15,755 nt of DNA. Origin: an uncultured Oscillospiraceae bacterium (GTDB lineage: Bacteria; Bacillota; Clostridia; Oscillospirales; Acutalibacteraceae). The position numbers and the translations under genes are program-made. The notes beneath the pieces were generated by a model. The model saw only the letters and a list, made by a program, of their open reading frames with translations. It did no database searches and was not told where the DNA came from. Each line of letters starts with the position of its first letter. Positions within the stretch are counted from its first letter, which is position 1. Below are positions 6,622-14,049 of the stretch, one piece after another. The stretch lies in NCBI GenBank assembly GCA_900543305.1, contig UQQZ01000054.1, positions 1 through 15,755 on the forward strand, written 5' to 3'.

Positions 6622-7575
6622 TTATTTGGCTTTGGGAGCATCCATCTTTTCCCGCTTGTGGATCTGCCACATGGCAAACAGGTTGGGGGCAATGCACTGA
6701 GAAGAGAAGCAGCCTGCCGCCACACCGGCCATCATGGGCAGAGCAAAGGAAACCACGGTGTTGATATTGTAGATCACAGCCACTACCAGCACCACCACCA
6801 GAGCCAGGAACGTGGTCAGGGAGGTGAGCAGGGTACGGCCCAGAGTCTGATTCAGGCTCAGGTTCATGATCTCCTCATAGTCCACCTTGGGCCCAAGCTT
6901 CTTCCGGTTTTCACGGACACGGTCGTAAATAACGATGGTGCTGTTCAGGGAGTAGCCCAGGATGGTCAGGATCACGGCGATAAACACGTCGTTGATGGAC
7001 ATGCCGCAGATTACATACAGGCAGAAAGCGATGATCACGTCGTGAACCAGAGCCACAATTGCGGTGACACCGGCGGAGAAACCACCGATCTTTCTAAACC
7101 GCAGGGTGATGTACAGCAGCAGGAACACCGCTGTAATGGCCAGACACACCAGGCACTTCTGGAAGAACTTGGCACCCATGGTGGCTTCCACGGAGTTGGA
7201 TTCCAACAGGGTGAAGGTCAAATCGTCATAGGCCTTGGTCAGCACGTCGGCCACCTGGGTCTGCTCTTCAGGGGACATGCTCTGGTTCCCGGAGAAGGAA
7301 ATGGTCACCTGCTGGGCACCGGTGCTGATGTCCTGGTTGATGGCCACGGAACAATCCTTGCCCACCTGATCCTTGATGGTCTGCTGAATGTCTTCGGAGG
7401 AAACATCGCCGCCTTCCACCGAATACTTCACCATGGCGCCGCCGGCAAACTGGATATCCAGCTTGGGCCCCACAATGATGCTGCAGATCACGCCTACTAC
7501 GATCAACGCGATGGAGATGCCGAAATAGATCTTTCTATTCTGGAAAAAGTTAAAACGGTACATTTTCTCATTCAT
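6622..7575 (-). CDS. secF: Protein translocase subunit SecF
   Basis: SecF works with SecD at the extracytoplasmic face of the Sec channel, using the proton (or sodium) gradient to help pull substrates across. The 317-aa protein has TM1 (about res 17-36), an extracytoplasmic domain starting LDIQFAGGAMVKYS, and a cluster of five more helices with family motifs LRFRKIGGFSAGVTAIVALV then HDV, and ILGYSLNSTIVIYDRVREN, where many relatives have D instead of S after SLN. Length is normal for stand-alone SecF. The ATG at 7575 overlaps the secD stop by 8 nt (ATGAATGA) and has GGAGG about 11 nt upstream; a TTG at 7593 would start inside secD without a ribosome site. Overlap implies coupled translation of the SecDF complex at a 1:1 ratio. 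A terminator follows. Confidence 0.96.
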   Translation of the reverse strand: MNEKMYRFNFFQNRKIYFGISIALIVVGVICSIIVGPKLDIQFAGGAMVKYSVEGGDVSSEDIQQTIKDQVGKDCSVAINQDISTGAQQVTISFSGNQSMSPEEQTQVADVLTKAYDDLTFTLLESNSVEATMGAKFFQKCLVCLAITAVFLLLYITLRFRKIGGFSAGVTAIVALVHDVIIAFCLYVICGMSINDVFIAVILTILGYSLNSTIVIYDRVRENRKKLGPKVDYEEIMNLSLNQTLGRTLLTSLTTFLALVVVLVVAVIYNINTVVSFALPMMAGVAAGCFSSQCIAPNLFAMWQIHKREKMDAPKAK

Positions 7576-8983
7576 CGCCCCGAGCACCTCCAAACAGCCA
7601 TTTTTTGTGCAGGCACTTGAAGCCAGCCAGAGAATTGGTCATCAGACGGGTGGCGAACACGCCCATGATGAAGTTGGCGATAATGCCCATCAACAGGGTG
7701 AAGCCAAAGGAGAAGATGGAGCCCGTGGTGGACTCGCCAAAGATGATGGACAGAATGTTGCTGGGACCAAACACGCCCATCAGCATGATGGCCACAATGG
7801 CGGTGGTGATGTTGCCGTCAAAGATGGCCCAGAAGCTGCTCTGGAAGCCCTTCTGCAAAGCGCCGTCCAAGGTCTTGCCGTTTTTCAGTTCCTCACGGAT
7901 ACGGCTGGCGGTGATCACGTTGGCGTCCACGCCCATACCAATGGACAGGATCAAACCGGCAATACCGGGCAGCGTCATGGTGAAGGAATTGAGGAAGGGG
8001 AAGTAGCCGGAAATGGCCGCAAAGCACAGGCCCATCTGGCCAGCCAGGGTGATGGCAGCCACCACGCCGGGCAGCCGGAACACCAGGATCATCAGCACAG
8101 CAATGATCACAAAAGCAATCACGCCGGCCATCATCATGGCATCCAAGGCCTGGGTGCCCAAGGTGGGCGCCATGGAGTTGAAGTCGGAAATCTCCAGAGC
8201 AAAGGGCAGAGCGCCTGCCTGGATCTTGGAGGCCAGCTGGGTGGCTTCCTCACTGGTGAAGTTGCCGGTGATGGAGCATTCCCCGTTGCTGATGACTTCG
8301 TTGACGGTGGGATAGGAGATCATCACATCGTCCATCCAGATGGAAATGGTCTGGCCCAACAGCTTTTCCGTGGCGTCGGCAAATTTCTCAGCGCCCTCGT
8401 CGGAAAGCTTCAGGCTCACCACATACTTGTATTCGCCGGTGGTTTCATCCTGGGTCATGGCAGGCTCGGCGGAAACCACGTCGCTGCCTTCCAGAATGAT
8501 GTTGTCCGCGGTGGTGCCGGACGGGGTCTTGTACACCATGCTGCCGTCGTCCGCGTACTCTACGGACTCATACTCCATGCCTTCCCGGAAGGTCAGCTGA
8601 GCGGTAGCCGCCAATTCCTGTACGGCCTCCTCCGGATCGAAATCCGTCTCGTCGCTCTTCCAGGGGAACCGGACGATGATCCGGTTGTTGGTGGGATCGG
8701 TGTACAGCTCATAGTCGGTGATGTTGCTGGAAACCATTCGGGTTTCAATGATCTGCTTGGCAGCTTCCAGCTCCGTGTCGGTGGCTTCCACATCGTCGGC
8801 GGGACTGAAGGTGGCTTCCACGCCGCCCCGGATATCGATGCCCCAACGGATGTCCCCGGTGCCTTTTATGTAGGTCTCCTTAAAGTCGCCCTTCTGGCCG
8901 TACACGCCAAACAGGGACGTGTACACCAGGGCTACAATCAGAAGCGCCACAATGAAAAACACGGGTTTTCTTACTCGCTTCAT
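7568..8983 (-). CDS. secD: Protein translocase subunit SecD
   Basis: This 471-aa partner of SecF has TM1 at res 8-27, the D1-type motif RWGIDIRGGVEATF (about 47-60), a large extracytoplasmic region including the P1 head (about 60-270), and the C-terminal RND-like membrane domain with TLPGIAGLILSIGMGVDANV followed by SRIREEL. The aspartate of GVDANV is the residue expected in the proton path. The stretch after it reads ITASRI where many homologues have a phenylalanine-glutamate pair before RI. GGAGG lies 9 nt ahead of the ATG (8983). It overlaps secF by 8 nt downstream. No clear promoter is visible in the 220 nt upstream, which instead hold several strong hairpins, so it may depend on transcripts entering from ispH/rpsA or on an atypical promoter. 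Confidence 0.97.
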   Translation of the reverse strand: MKRVRKPVFFIVALLIVALVYTSLFGVYGQKGDFKETYIKGTGDIRWGIDIRGGVEATFSPADDVEATDTELEAAKQIIETRMVSSNITDYELYTDPTNNRIIVRFPWKSDETDFDPEEAVQELAATAQLTFREGMEYESVEYADDGSMVYKTPSGTTADNIILEGSDVVSAEPAMTQDETTGEYKYVVSLKLSDEGAEKFADATEKLLGQTISIWMDDVMISYPTVNEVISNGECSITGNFTSEEATQLASKIQAGALPFALEISDFNSMAPTLGTQALDAMMMAGVIAFVIIAVLMILVFRLPGVVAAITLAGQMGLCFAAISGYFPFLNSFTMTLPGIAGLILSIGMGVDANVITASRIREELKNGKTLDGALQKGFQSSFWAIFDGNITTAIVAIMLMGVFGPSNILSIIFGESTTGSIFSFGFTLLMGIIANFIMGVFATRLMTNSLAGFKCLHKKWLFGGARGDE

Positions 8984-9050
8984 GGGTCTTTCCTCCAGTT
9001 GGTCCGCCCACAGAGAGGACGAACCTTGTTTTTTCTGCCGCTATGGTTCA

Positions 9051-9167
9051 GGGAGGGGACGGAAAACGCAAACGCCCTCCCAAGCAAAACAGGGCAGCGA
9101 GGGGGCGGGGGCTCCCCGAGTCCCAAACCTGGGACCCTGCGGAGCCCCCAGGACGGCGATTCCGTCC
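9051..9167. repeat. GC-rich cluster of three inverted repeats between ispH/rpsA and secD
   Basis: The 220-nt gap 8984-9203 has no convincing gene. It contains three successive stem-loops: 9051-9057 with 9075-9081 (7 bp, GGGAGGG/CCCTCCC), a long compound stem with outer arms 9107-9115/9141-9149 (9 bp) and inner arms 9120-9125/9130-9135 (6 bp, 4-nt loop), and 9151-9156 with 9162-9167 (6 bp, 5-nt loop). None has a T run on either strand, so they are not ordinary intrinsic terminators. An 8-bp direct repeat ACCTTGTT flanks the segment at 9023-9030 and 9191-9198. It could be a dispersed intergenic element or a structured leader of secDF. Confidence 0.6.
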
Positions 9168-9203
9168 CCCCTCTACTACCCCGCTTTCATACCTTGTTAC
9201 AAC

Positions 9204-11204
9204 TTACTCCTGCTCTCCGGCCTCTTCCTTGTCCTGGGAAGTGCTGTACACAACTTCCTCGGCAGGAGCCTGGGCAGCAGCTTCGTCCTGAGCGGACTGC
9301 TGCTCTTCCAGCAGAGCCCGGATGGACAGGGACACACGATGACGGTCAAAGTCGATGTCGGTGATCTTCACCTTCACTTCGTCGCCGATCTTCAGCACGT
9401 CCTGAGGCTTCTCGATCCGATGGTCGGCAATCTGAGAAATGTGGATCAGGCCATCGATGCCGGGGATCACGCTGGCGAACGCGCCGAACTGGGTCATGCC
9501 CACGATCTTGGCGGTGCACACGGTGCCCACGGGATATTCCTTCTCCAGCTTCACCCACGGATTGTCCTCGGGACGCTTGTAGCCCAGGGAGATCTTGCCG
9601 TTTTCACGGTCCAGACCCTTGACGTACACTTCCACAGTGTCACCCACGTTGAGCACTTCGCTGGGATGCTTGATCCGGTTCCAGGAAAGCTCGGAAATGT
9701 GCACCATGCCATCTACGCCGCCCAGATCCACAAAGGCGCCGAAGTTGGTGAGGGACTTGACCTTGCCGGTATAATGCTGGCCTTCTTCCACCTGCTCCCA
9801 GAACTTCTCCTGAGCAGCCTTGCGCTCTTCCCGCAGGACGCTGCGGATGGAGCCCACGGCACGGCGGCGCTGGCGGTTGACTTCGATAATGCGGAAACGG
9901 ACTTCCTTGCCCATCAGTTCGTTCAGGTCTTCCCCACGGGAAGCGGTGGCCTGGGATGCGGGCACGAAAATGCGCATGGCGCCCTTCAGGACGATGACGC
10001 CGCCCTTGACCACTTCGATAACCTTGCCTTCCAGAATGTCGCCATTCTCCTGAGCCTGGGCGATCTCGTCCCAACCCTTCATGGCGTCCACACGGCGCTT
10101 GGACAGCATGATGGTGCCTTCCTGGTCGTTGGTCTTCATGATCAACAGATCCATCTCGTCGCCAATCTTCACCAGATCCTCAGGCTTTGCGCTGGGATCG
10201 TTGGACAGCTCGTTTGCAGGGATGAAGCCAGCCTGTTTCCGGCCTACGTCCACATACACCTCGGTGGGGGAAATCCCGACGACGACACCGTGCACCTTCT
10301 CATCTGTATTAAAGTTTTTGAGGGATTCCTCAAGCATCTCCTCAAAATTTTGTTCGTTGTTGTTCACTTCTGCCATGGTAGCTAGTACCTCCTTTATAAT
10401 GCTTGCGGGCGTTGATGCCCCCGCTGTGATGCCAACGCTCAGCCCGGCCGAAAACACAGGCAGCTCGTCCGCCCTTTCGATGAGGTACGTCTCGCAGTAT
10501 TCCGCGCAGATATCGCGCAGCTTTGCCGTGTTCGAACTGTCCTTGCCTCCCACTACCACCATCCGGTCGCAGCGCTGGGCAAGGTTTTTTGCTTCTTTCT
10601 GCCGTTTCGCAGTCGCATTACATATTGTAGCAAAAACCGCGGCGTTTGTACATAGTTTTTTCAGAGTTTCCAAACAATTTTGCCATTCTCCGGCATGAAA
10701 AGTGGTTTGCGCCGCAAAAGCCAGGGGTCTCGTTGTCAATTCCGGATGATTTTTCAGCAAATCTTCCAATTCTTTGCTGTTTTTCACCACAAAATTCTCC
10801 CCTTTGCAGTGACCGATAATGCCCTGCACCTCGGGATGCTGGGCGTCTCCCGCCAGCACAAACACCTTTCCTTCCTCCCCGGTATGCTCCGCCAATTTGT
10901 GAATCTTTTTCACAAAAGGACAGGTGGCATCCACATAGGGCACCCCCAAGGCCTGGAGTGTTTCCTCCACGCTCCGGGGTACACCGTGGGAGCGGATCAC
11001 CAGCACATGGCCCGGCGGTGTGTCCTCAGGCCGTTCTACCGCCCGAACGCCCCGGGCCTCCAAATCTTCAATCACCTGGGGATTGTGGATGATAGGCCCC
11101 AAGGTGGCCGCCTGCTTGCCCTCTTCCAAAAGACGGTACACCGTATTCACCGCCCGGTCCACCCCAAAACAGAACCCGGCAGTGGATGCCACCTCAACCT
11201 TCAT
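9204..11204 (-). CDS. ispH: IspH (HMBPP reductase) fused to four-domain ribosomal protein S1
   Basis: This 666-aa fusion joins two normally separate proteins. Residues 1-276 are 4-hydroxy-3-methylbut-2-enyl diphosphate reductase, the last enzyme of the MEP isoprenoid pathway, yielding IPP and DMAPP. The three [4Fe-4S] cysteines are C12, C95 and C195, with H40, H73, H123, E125, T167, S223/S224/N225 and S265 matching the substrate site. Residues 277-666 begin MAEVNNNEQNF and carry four S1 RNA-binding domains at about 302-371, 389-452, 475-544 and 558-629, then an acidic A/E/Q-rich tail. Such fusions are established in Clostridia. The ATG at 11204 has AAGGAGGT 6 nt upstream and overlaps the acyltransferase gene by 11 nt. 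A strong ribosome site and ATG at the domain junction (10376) suggest that S1 alone is also made. The S1 part corresponds to rpsA. Confidence 0.96.
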   Translation of the reverse strand: MKVEVASTAGFCFGVDRAVNTVYRLLEEGKQAATLGPIIHNPQVIEDLEARGVRAVERPEDTPPGHVLVIRSHGVPRSVEETLQALGVPYVDATCPFVKKIHKLAEHTGEEGKVFVLAGDAQHPEVQGIIGHCKGENFVVKNSKELEDLLKNHPELTTRPLAFAAQTTFHAGEWQNCLETLKKLCTNAAVFATICNATAKRQKEAKNLAQRCDRMVVVGGKDSSNTAKLRDICAEYCETYLIERADELPVFSAGLSVGITAGASTPASIIKEVLATMAEVNNNEQNFEEMLEESLKNFNTDEKVHGVVVGISPTEVYVDVGRKQAGFIPANELSNDPSAKPEDLVKIGDEMDLLIMKTNDQEGTIMLSKRRVDAMKGWDEIAQAQENGDILEGKVIEVVKGGVIVLKGAMRIFVPASQATASRGEDLNELMGKEVRFRIIEVNRQRRRAVGSIRSVLREERKAAQEKFWEQVEEGQHYTGKVKSLTNFGAFVDLGGVDGMVHISELSWNRIKHPSEVLNVGDTVEVYVKGLDRENGKISLGYKRPEDNPWVKLEKEYPVGTVCTAKIVGMTQFGAFASVIPGIDGLIHISQIADHRIEKPQDVLKIGDEVKVKITDIDFDRHRVSLSIRALLEEQQSAQDEAAAQAPAEEVVYSTSQDKEEAGEQE
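10376..10397 (-). promoter_or_regulatory. Internal ribosome binding site and start at the IspH/S1 junction
   Basis: Within the fusion reading frame the sequence AAAGGAGGTA is followed by an 11-nt spacing from GGAGGT to an in-frame ATG at 10376 (codon 277, MAEVNNN). The match to the 3' end of 16S rRNA is near perfect and is encoded by AAG GAG GTA CTA, with the A-ending codons GTA and CTA that this GC-rich gene otherwise rarely uses. Starting here would give a 390-aa stand-alone S1 protein. Sequence seen; use inferred. Confidence 0.6.
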
Positions 11205-11880
11205 GGGAAACCTCCTTCTGGGCGGGAGGGGTCATCTGGGAGGGAAGGCCCAGCTCTTTCAGGGATTCCTCCCGGAGCAGGGCAATCCGGTTCATAATGG
11301 TCCGGCTGGCCCGGCGCAGCTGCAGGCTGGAGTCATCCTGAATATTCAGCTCCTGGGCGGAAAGGGGATCTCCAAACCGAATGAGGGTCTTCTTGAAGGG
11401 ACCGGGCCGCTTGCCGTCTTCCGCAGTGATGCACACGGGCACTACGGGGGCTTTTGTCTTGTAAGCCAGCAAAGCCGCGCCGGTTTTGGGCCGCTGAAGC
11501 AGTCCGTCCTTGGAGCGGTGGCCTTCGATAAACACGCCTACCACGCCGTTTTCCTCCAGCAAGGTGTAAGCGTCCTCCAGGGCGTCCACGTCCCCGGTAC
11601 CCCGTTTCACCGGGAAGGCCCCCAGAGCCCGGAACAAGCCCCCCAGAAATTTATTCTGGAACAGTTCCTCCTTTGCCATATAGAACACCTGACGATTCTG
11701 GGAAAGCCCCAGCAGCACCGGGTCCCGTTTGGCCAAATGATTGCTGCACAGAAGCACCGGCCCTTCCTTGGGCACTTTTTCCGCTCCCGTCACATGCATC
11801 CGAAACACCAGATGAAAATACAACCACAGCACAATCTGTCCCGCCTGATATAACCAGGCCTTCCGCTTTGCCTTTCTCAC
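11194..11880 (-). CDS. plsC: PlsC-like 1-acylglycerol-3-phosphate acyltransferase
   Basis: This 228-aa protein belongs to the lysophosphatidic acid acyltransferase family, which makes phosphatidic acid for membrane phospholipids. Visible parts: basic N-terminus and a hydrophobic segment (about res 12-28), motif I NHLAKRD (H48, D53 of the HX4D pair), motif II FPVKRGTGD (89-97), motif III FIEGHRSKDG (117-126) and motif IV APVVPV (144-149). Motif III differs from the common FPEGTRS by Ile and His at the Pro and Thr places, and motif I has KR where NHXSXXD members have other residues, so acyl donor or acceptor preference may differ. The start is GTG at 11880 with AAGGGG 8 nt upstream; a TTG at 11898 overlaps the ribosome site. 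It lies 60 nt after cmk and overlaps ispH/rpsA by 11 nt, a common clostridial order. Confidence 0.92.
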   Translation of the reverse strand: MRKAKRKAWLYQAGQIVLWLYFHLVFRMHVTGAEKVPKEGPVLLCSNHLAKRDPVLLGLSQNRQVFYMAKEELFQNKFLGGLFRALGAFPVKRGTGDVDALEDAYTLLEENGVVGVFIEGHRSKDGLLQRPKTGAALLAYKTKAPVVPVCITAEDGKRPGPFKKTLIRFGDPLSAQELNIQDDSSLQLRRASRTIMNRIALLREESLKELGLPSQMTPPAQKEVSHEG

Positions 11881-11940
11881 TACACAGACCCCTTCCAAAT
11901 CTCAATTTCCCATACCTGTACCCTGCGCAAACTGTTCCCG

Positions 11941-12603
11941 TTACAGCCGTTCCCGCACCAATTGCACCAGCCGTTCCACCGATTCCTCAAAGGTGTTGTG
12001 GCTGGTGTCCACCAGAATGGAGTCCCCCGCCGGCCGCAAAGGCGCCGTTTCCCGGTGGGAATCCTGATAATCCCGCTGCTGAATATCCCGCAGAATGGAC
12101 GCGTAATCCGCCTTCTGGCCATCTCCCTCCAGCTGATGCACCCGCCGCCGGGCCCGTTCTTCCGGGGACGCCGTCAGGAAGATTTTCAACTGGGCTTGGG
12201 GTAGCACTACAGTGCCGATGTCCCGGCCGTCCATAAGCACGTTATTCCGCTGCGCCAAATCCCGCTGAAGCTGCAGCAAAAAGGCCCGCACCGCCGGAAT
12301 CGCCGAGCAGGCAGAAGTGGCCATGGACACCTCCGGCGTACGGATCAGCCCCGTCACGTCTTCTCCATTCAGGAGCATTTTCTGCCCCTGTTCCGTGTAT
12401 TCCATTCCAATCTGGATCTGGGGCAGCAGGGCTTCCACCTGTTCCCTCTCCTTGGGGTCCACCCCCTGGCGCAGCACATACAGGGCAATGGTCCGGTAGA
12501 GAGCTCCCGTGTCCACATACACAAAGCCCAGTTCCTTGGCGGCCGCTTTGGCCACGCTGCTCTTTCCTGCCCCGGCAGGGCCATCGATAGCAACTGCGAA
12601 CAT
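11941..12603 (-). CDS. cmk: Cytidylate kinase
   Basis: Cytidylate kinase phosphorylates CMP and dCMP with ATP in the cytoplasm. The 220-aa protein has the P-loop DGPAGAGKSS (res 7-16), the substrate segment YVDTGALYR (29-37), an NMP-binding insert region (about 50-95) and the hallmark MDGRDIGTVV (124-133) followed by KIFLTASPEERARRR of the lid. Length and motifs match the bacterial Cmk family. ATG at 12603 has AAGGAG 9 nt upstream; extending to 12648 adds residues with no family match. A promoter at 12757-12729 lies in the 180-nt gap before it. It is followed after 60 nt by the acyltransferase gene, so it is probably the first gene of a cmk-plsC-ispH/rpsA transcript. Confidence 0.97.
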   Translation of the reverse strand: MFAVAIDGPAGAGKSSVAKAAAKELGFVYVDTGALYRTIALYVLRQGVDPKEREQVEALLPQIQIGMEYTEQGQKMLLNGEDVTGLIRTPEVSMATSACSAIPAVRAFLLQLQRDLAQRNNVLMDGRDIGTVVLPQAQLKIFLTASPEERARRRVHQLEGDGQKADYASILRDIQQRDYQDSHRETAPLRPAGDSILVDTSHNTFEESVERLVQLVRERL

Positions 12604-12728
12604 AAATCTATACTCCTTCCTGGGTGTTTCGTTTTGTCTCCATGCCATCTCCCGCCAGGATCACCTGGACAGGACTATCCACAGCAACCGGAAACCCACG
12701 AAAACACCTGGCTTTTCCTGCTCCTGTA

Positions 12729-12757
12729 ACCATAAAATGTTTCCGGCCCGTTGTCAA
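12729..12757 (-). promoter_or_regulatory. Probable sigma-A promoter of the cmk-plsC-ispH/rpsA operon
   Basis: On the minus strand a perfect -35 TTGACA (12757-12752), a 17-nt spacer and a -10 TATGGT (12734-12729, 4/6) lie just after the flavoprotein gene. Predicted start is near 12722, giving a leader of about 120 nt. No terminator is visible between the flavoprotein and this promoter, so upstream transcripts may also read in. Confidence 0.65.
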
Positions 12758-12783
12758 GCACGATTTCCTTCCGGAGGGCTATT

Positions 12784-14049
12784 TTACCCTTCCCTCTCGG
12801 CACAGCCGCCGGATTCCCCCAGGTGATTTCCCGCCAGACGCCCGGTGGCAAAGGCAATTTGCAGGTTATATCCCCCGGTGTAGGCGTCCGCGTCCAACAT
12901 CTCCCCGGCAAAAAACAGGCCTCGCACCTTCTTGGATTCCATGGTTCTGGGGTCCACTTCCTTCAAGCTGACTCCTCCCGCCGTGACGATCGCCTCTGCC
13001 AAGGGCCGAAATCCGTGAATTTCCACAGTAAAATCCTTGAGCAGGCCGCAAAGCCCCCGCCGCTGTTCCTTGGTCACGGAATGGCATCTGGTTTCCGGCG
13101 GGATCCCGCTGCGCTCCACCACCACCGGGATCATTTTCTGAGGCAGGAGCTCTTCCAAAGAATTGGCAAATATTTTATTTTTATGCGCTTCCAGGTCGCG
13201 AAGAACCCGAGCGTCCAATTGGGCCTCCTCCAGCGCCGGTTTCAGGTCTATGTGCACCGTGAATTTCCCCGGCTCCATAGGCCGCAGATGGGCAGATGCG
13301 CTGAGAACCGTGGGGCCCGAAAGGCCGAAATGGGTGAACAGCAGCTCTCCGAAGTCCCTGTACACCGGCTTTTTCTTGCCCTTGGCCGTCACCCACATGC
13401 CGCAGTTGCGCAGGGAAAGCCCCATCATCCGGGAACACCAGTGGCCTTCCTCCACCAGGGGTACCAGAGAAGGGGTGGGTTCCACCAGCGTGTGGCCCAC
13501 CCCGGCTGCCAACCGGAATCCGTCCCCGTTGGAACCGGTCCCGGGATAGGAGGCACCGCCGCAGGCCAGGAGCACCGATTTGGCCCCGTAACTGCCCCAA
13601 TCCGTGCGAACTCCCACCACTTGTTCCTTCTGGGTGAGAACCTCCACCACCGGTTCCCGGATCACCCGGGCCCCTTGTGCCCAGCGCGCTAAAGCGTCGG
13701 CAATGTGGTGGGCGTTGTCCGACTGGGGAAACACCCGGCGGCCCCGCTCGGTTTTCAGGGGCACTCCCAGTCCTTGAAAAAAGGCCATGGTATCCTGGGG
13801 AGAAAAGGCGGACAAGGCCCCGTACAGGAATTTCCCGCCCCGGGGACAGGCGGCCACCACTTCCTCCACGGAACAGTCGTTGGTCACATTGCAGCGGCCC
13901 TTGCCGGTGATGCGGACTTTCCGTCCCAAAACTTGATTTTTCTCAAAGAGGGCCACGGTTTTTCCCCGGGCCAAGGCGGTTCCCGCGGCCATCAAGCCTG
14001 CGGCGCCCCCTCCCACCACAATGACGTCAAACTGCTCCAAAAACTTCAA
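12784..14049 (-). CDS. BaiN/HI0933-family NAD(P)/FAD-dependent oxidoreductase
   Basis: A 421-aa flavoprotein with an N-terminal FAD dinucleotide-binding fold, VIVVGGGAAGL (res 9-19), the family signature GRKVRITGKGRCNVTN (42-57), a middle motif CGGASYPGTGSNGDGFRLAAG, and the C-terminal FAD-contact motif GLFFAGEMLDADAYTGGYN continuing LQIAFATGRLAG. The family includes BaiN, reported to reduce bile-acid intermediates, but most members have no known substrate. The TGGYN region has DADAYTGG where many relatives have DGxTGG. The start is non-ATG: TTG at 14049 overlaps the regulator stop as TTGA (AGAAGGG only 3 nt upstream), or TTG at 14040 (12 nt). Either gives an intact fold. Overlap with the RpiR gene suggests coupled expression and perhaps a shared sugar- or metabolite-linked role. 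Confidence 0.9.
   Translation of the reverse strand: MKFLEQFDVIVVGGGAAGLMAAGTALARGKTVALFEKNQVLGRKVRITGKGRCNVTNDCSVEEVVAACPRGGKFLYGALSAFSPQDTMAFFQGLGVPLKTERGRRVFPQSDNAHHIADALARWAQGARVIREPVVEVLTQKEQVVGVRTDWGSYGAKSVLLACGGASYPGTGSNGDGFRLAAGVGHTLVEPTPSLVPLVEEGHWCSRMMGLSLRNCGMWVTAKGKKKPVYRDFGELLFTHFGLSGPTVLSASAHLRPMEPGKFTVHIDLKPALEEAQLDARVLRDLEAHKNKIFANSLEELLPQKMIPVVVERSGIPPETRCHSVTKEQRRGLCGLLKDFTVEIHGFRPLAEAIVTAGGVSLKEVDPRTMESKKVRGLFFAGEMLDADAYTGGYNLQIAFATGRLAGNHLGESGGCAEREG

Noticed and set aside
9023..9198. A miniature transposon with 8-bp target duplications
   Set aside because: The two ACCTTGTT copies are exact, but the inner ends show no matching terminal inverted repeats and an 8-bp match is plausible by chance; kept only as an observation.
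9043..9291. Possible small plus-strand gene in the gap before secD
   Set aside because: It runs through three inverted repeats and into the 3' end of the S1 coding region, is Arg/Pro-rich and has no ribosome binding site.
7607..9364. A plus-strand open frame of 585 codons antisense to secD
   Set aside because: It is the mirror of a well-supported SecD gene in GC-rich DNA; the translation is rich in His, Gly and Gln with no domain, and no good ribosome site is present.
8919..10385. A plus-strand open frame of 488 codons antisense to ispH/rpsA
   Set aside because: It crosses the secD start, the intergenic hairpins and the S1 domains; its composition is that of an antisense shadow.
10382..10410. 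A TATAAA hexamer next to the internal S1 start as a promoter
   Set aside because: No acceptable -35 box lies 16-18 nt upstream; the string is better explained by codons overlapping the ribosome site.
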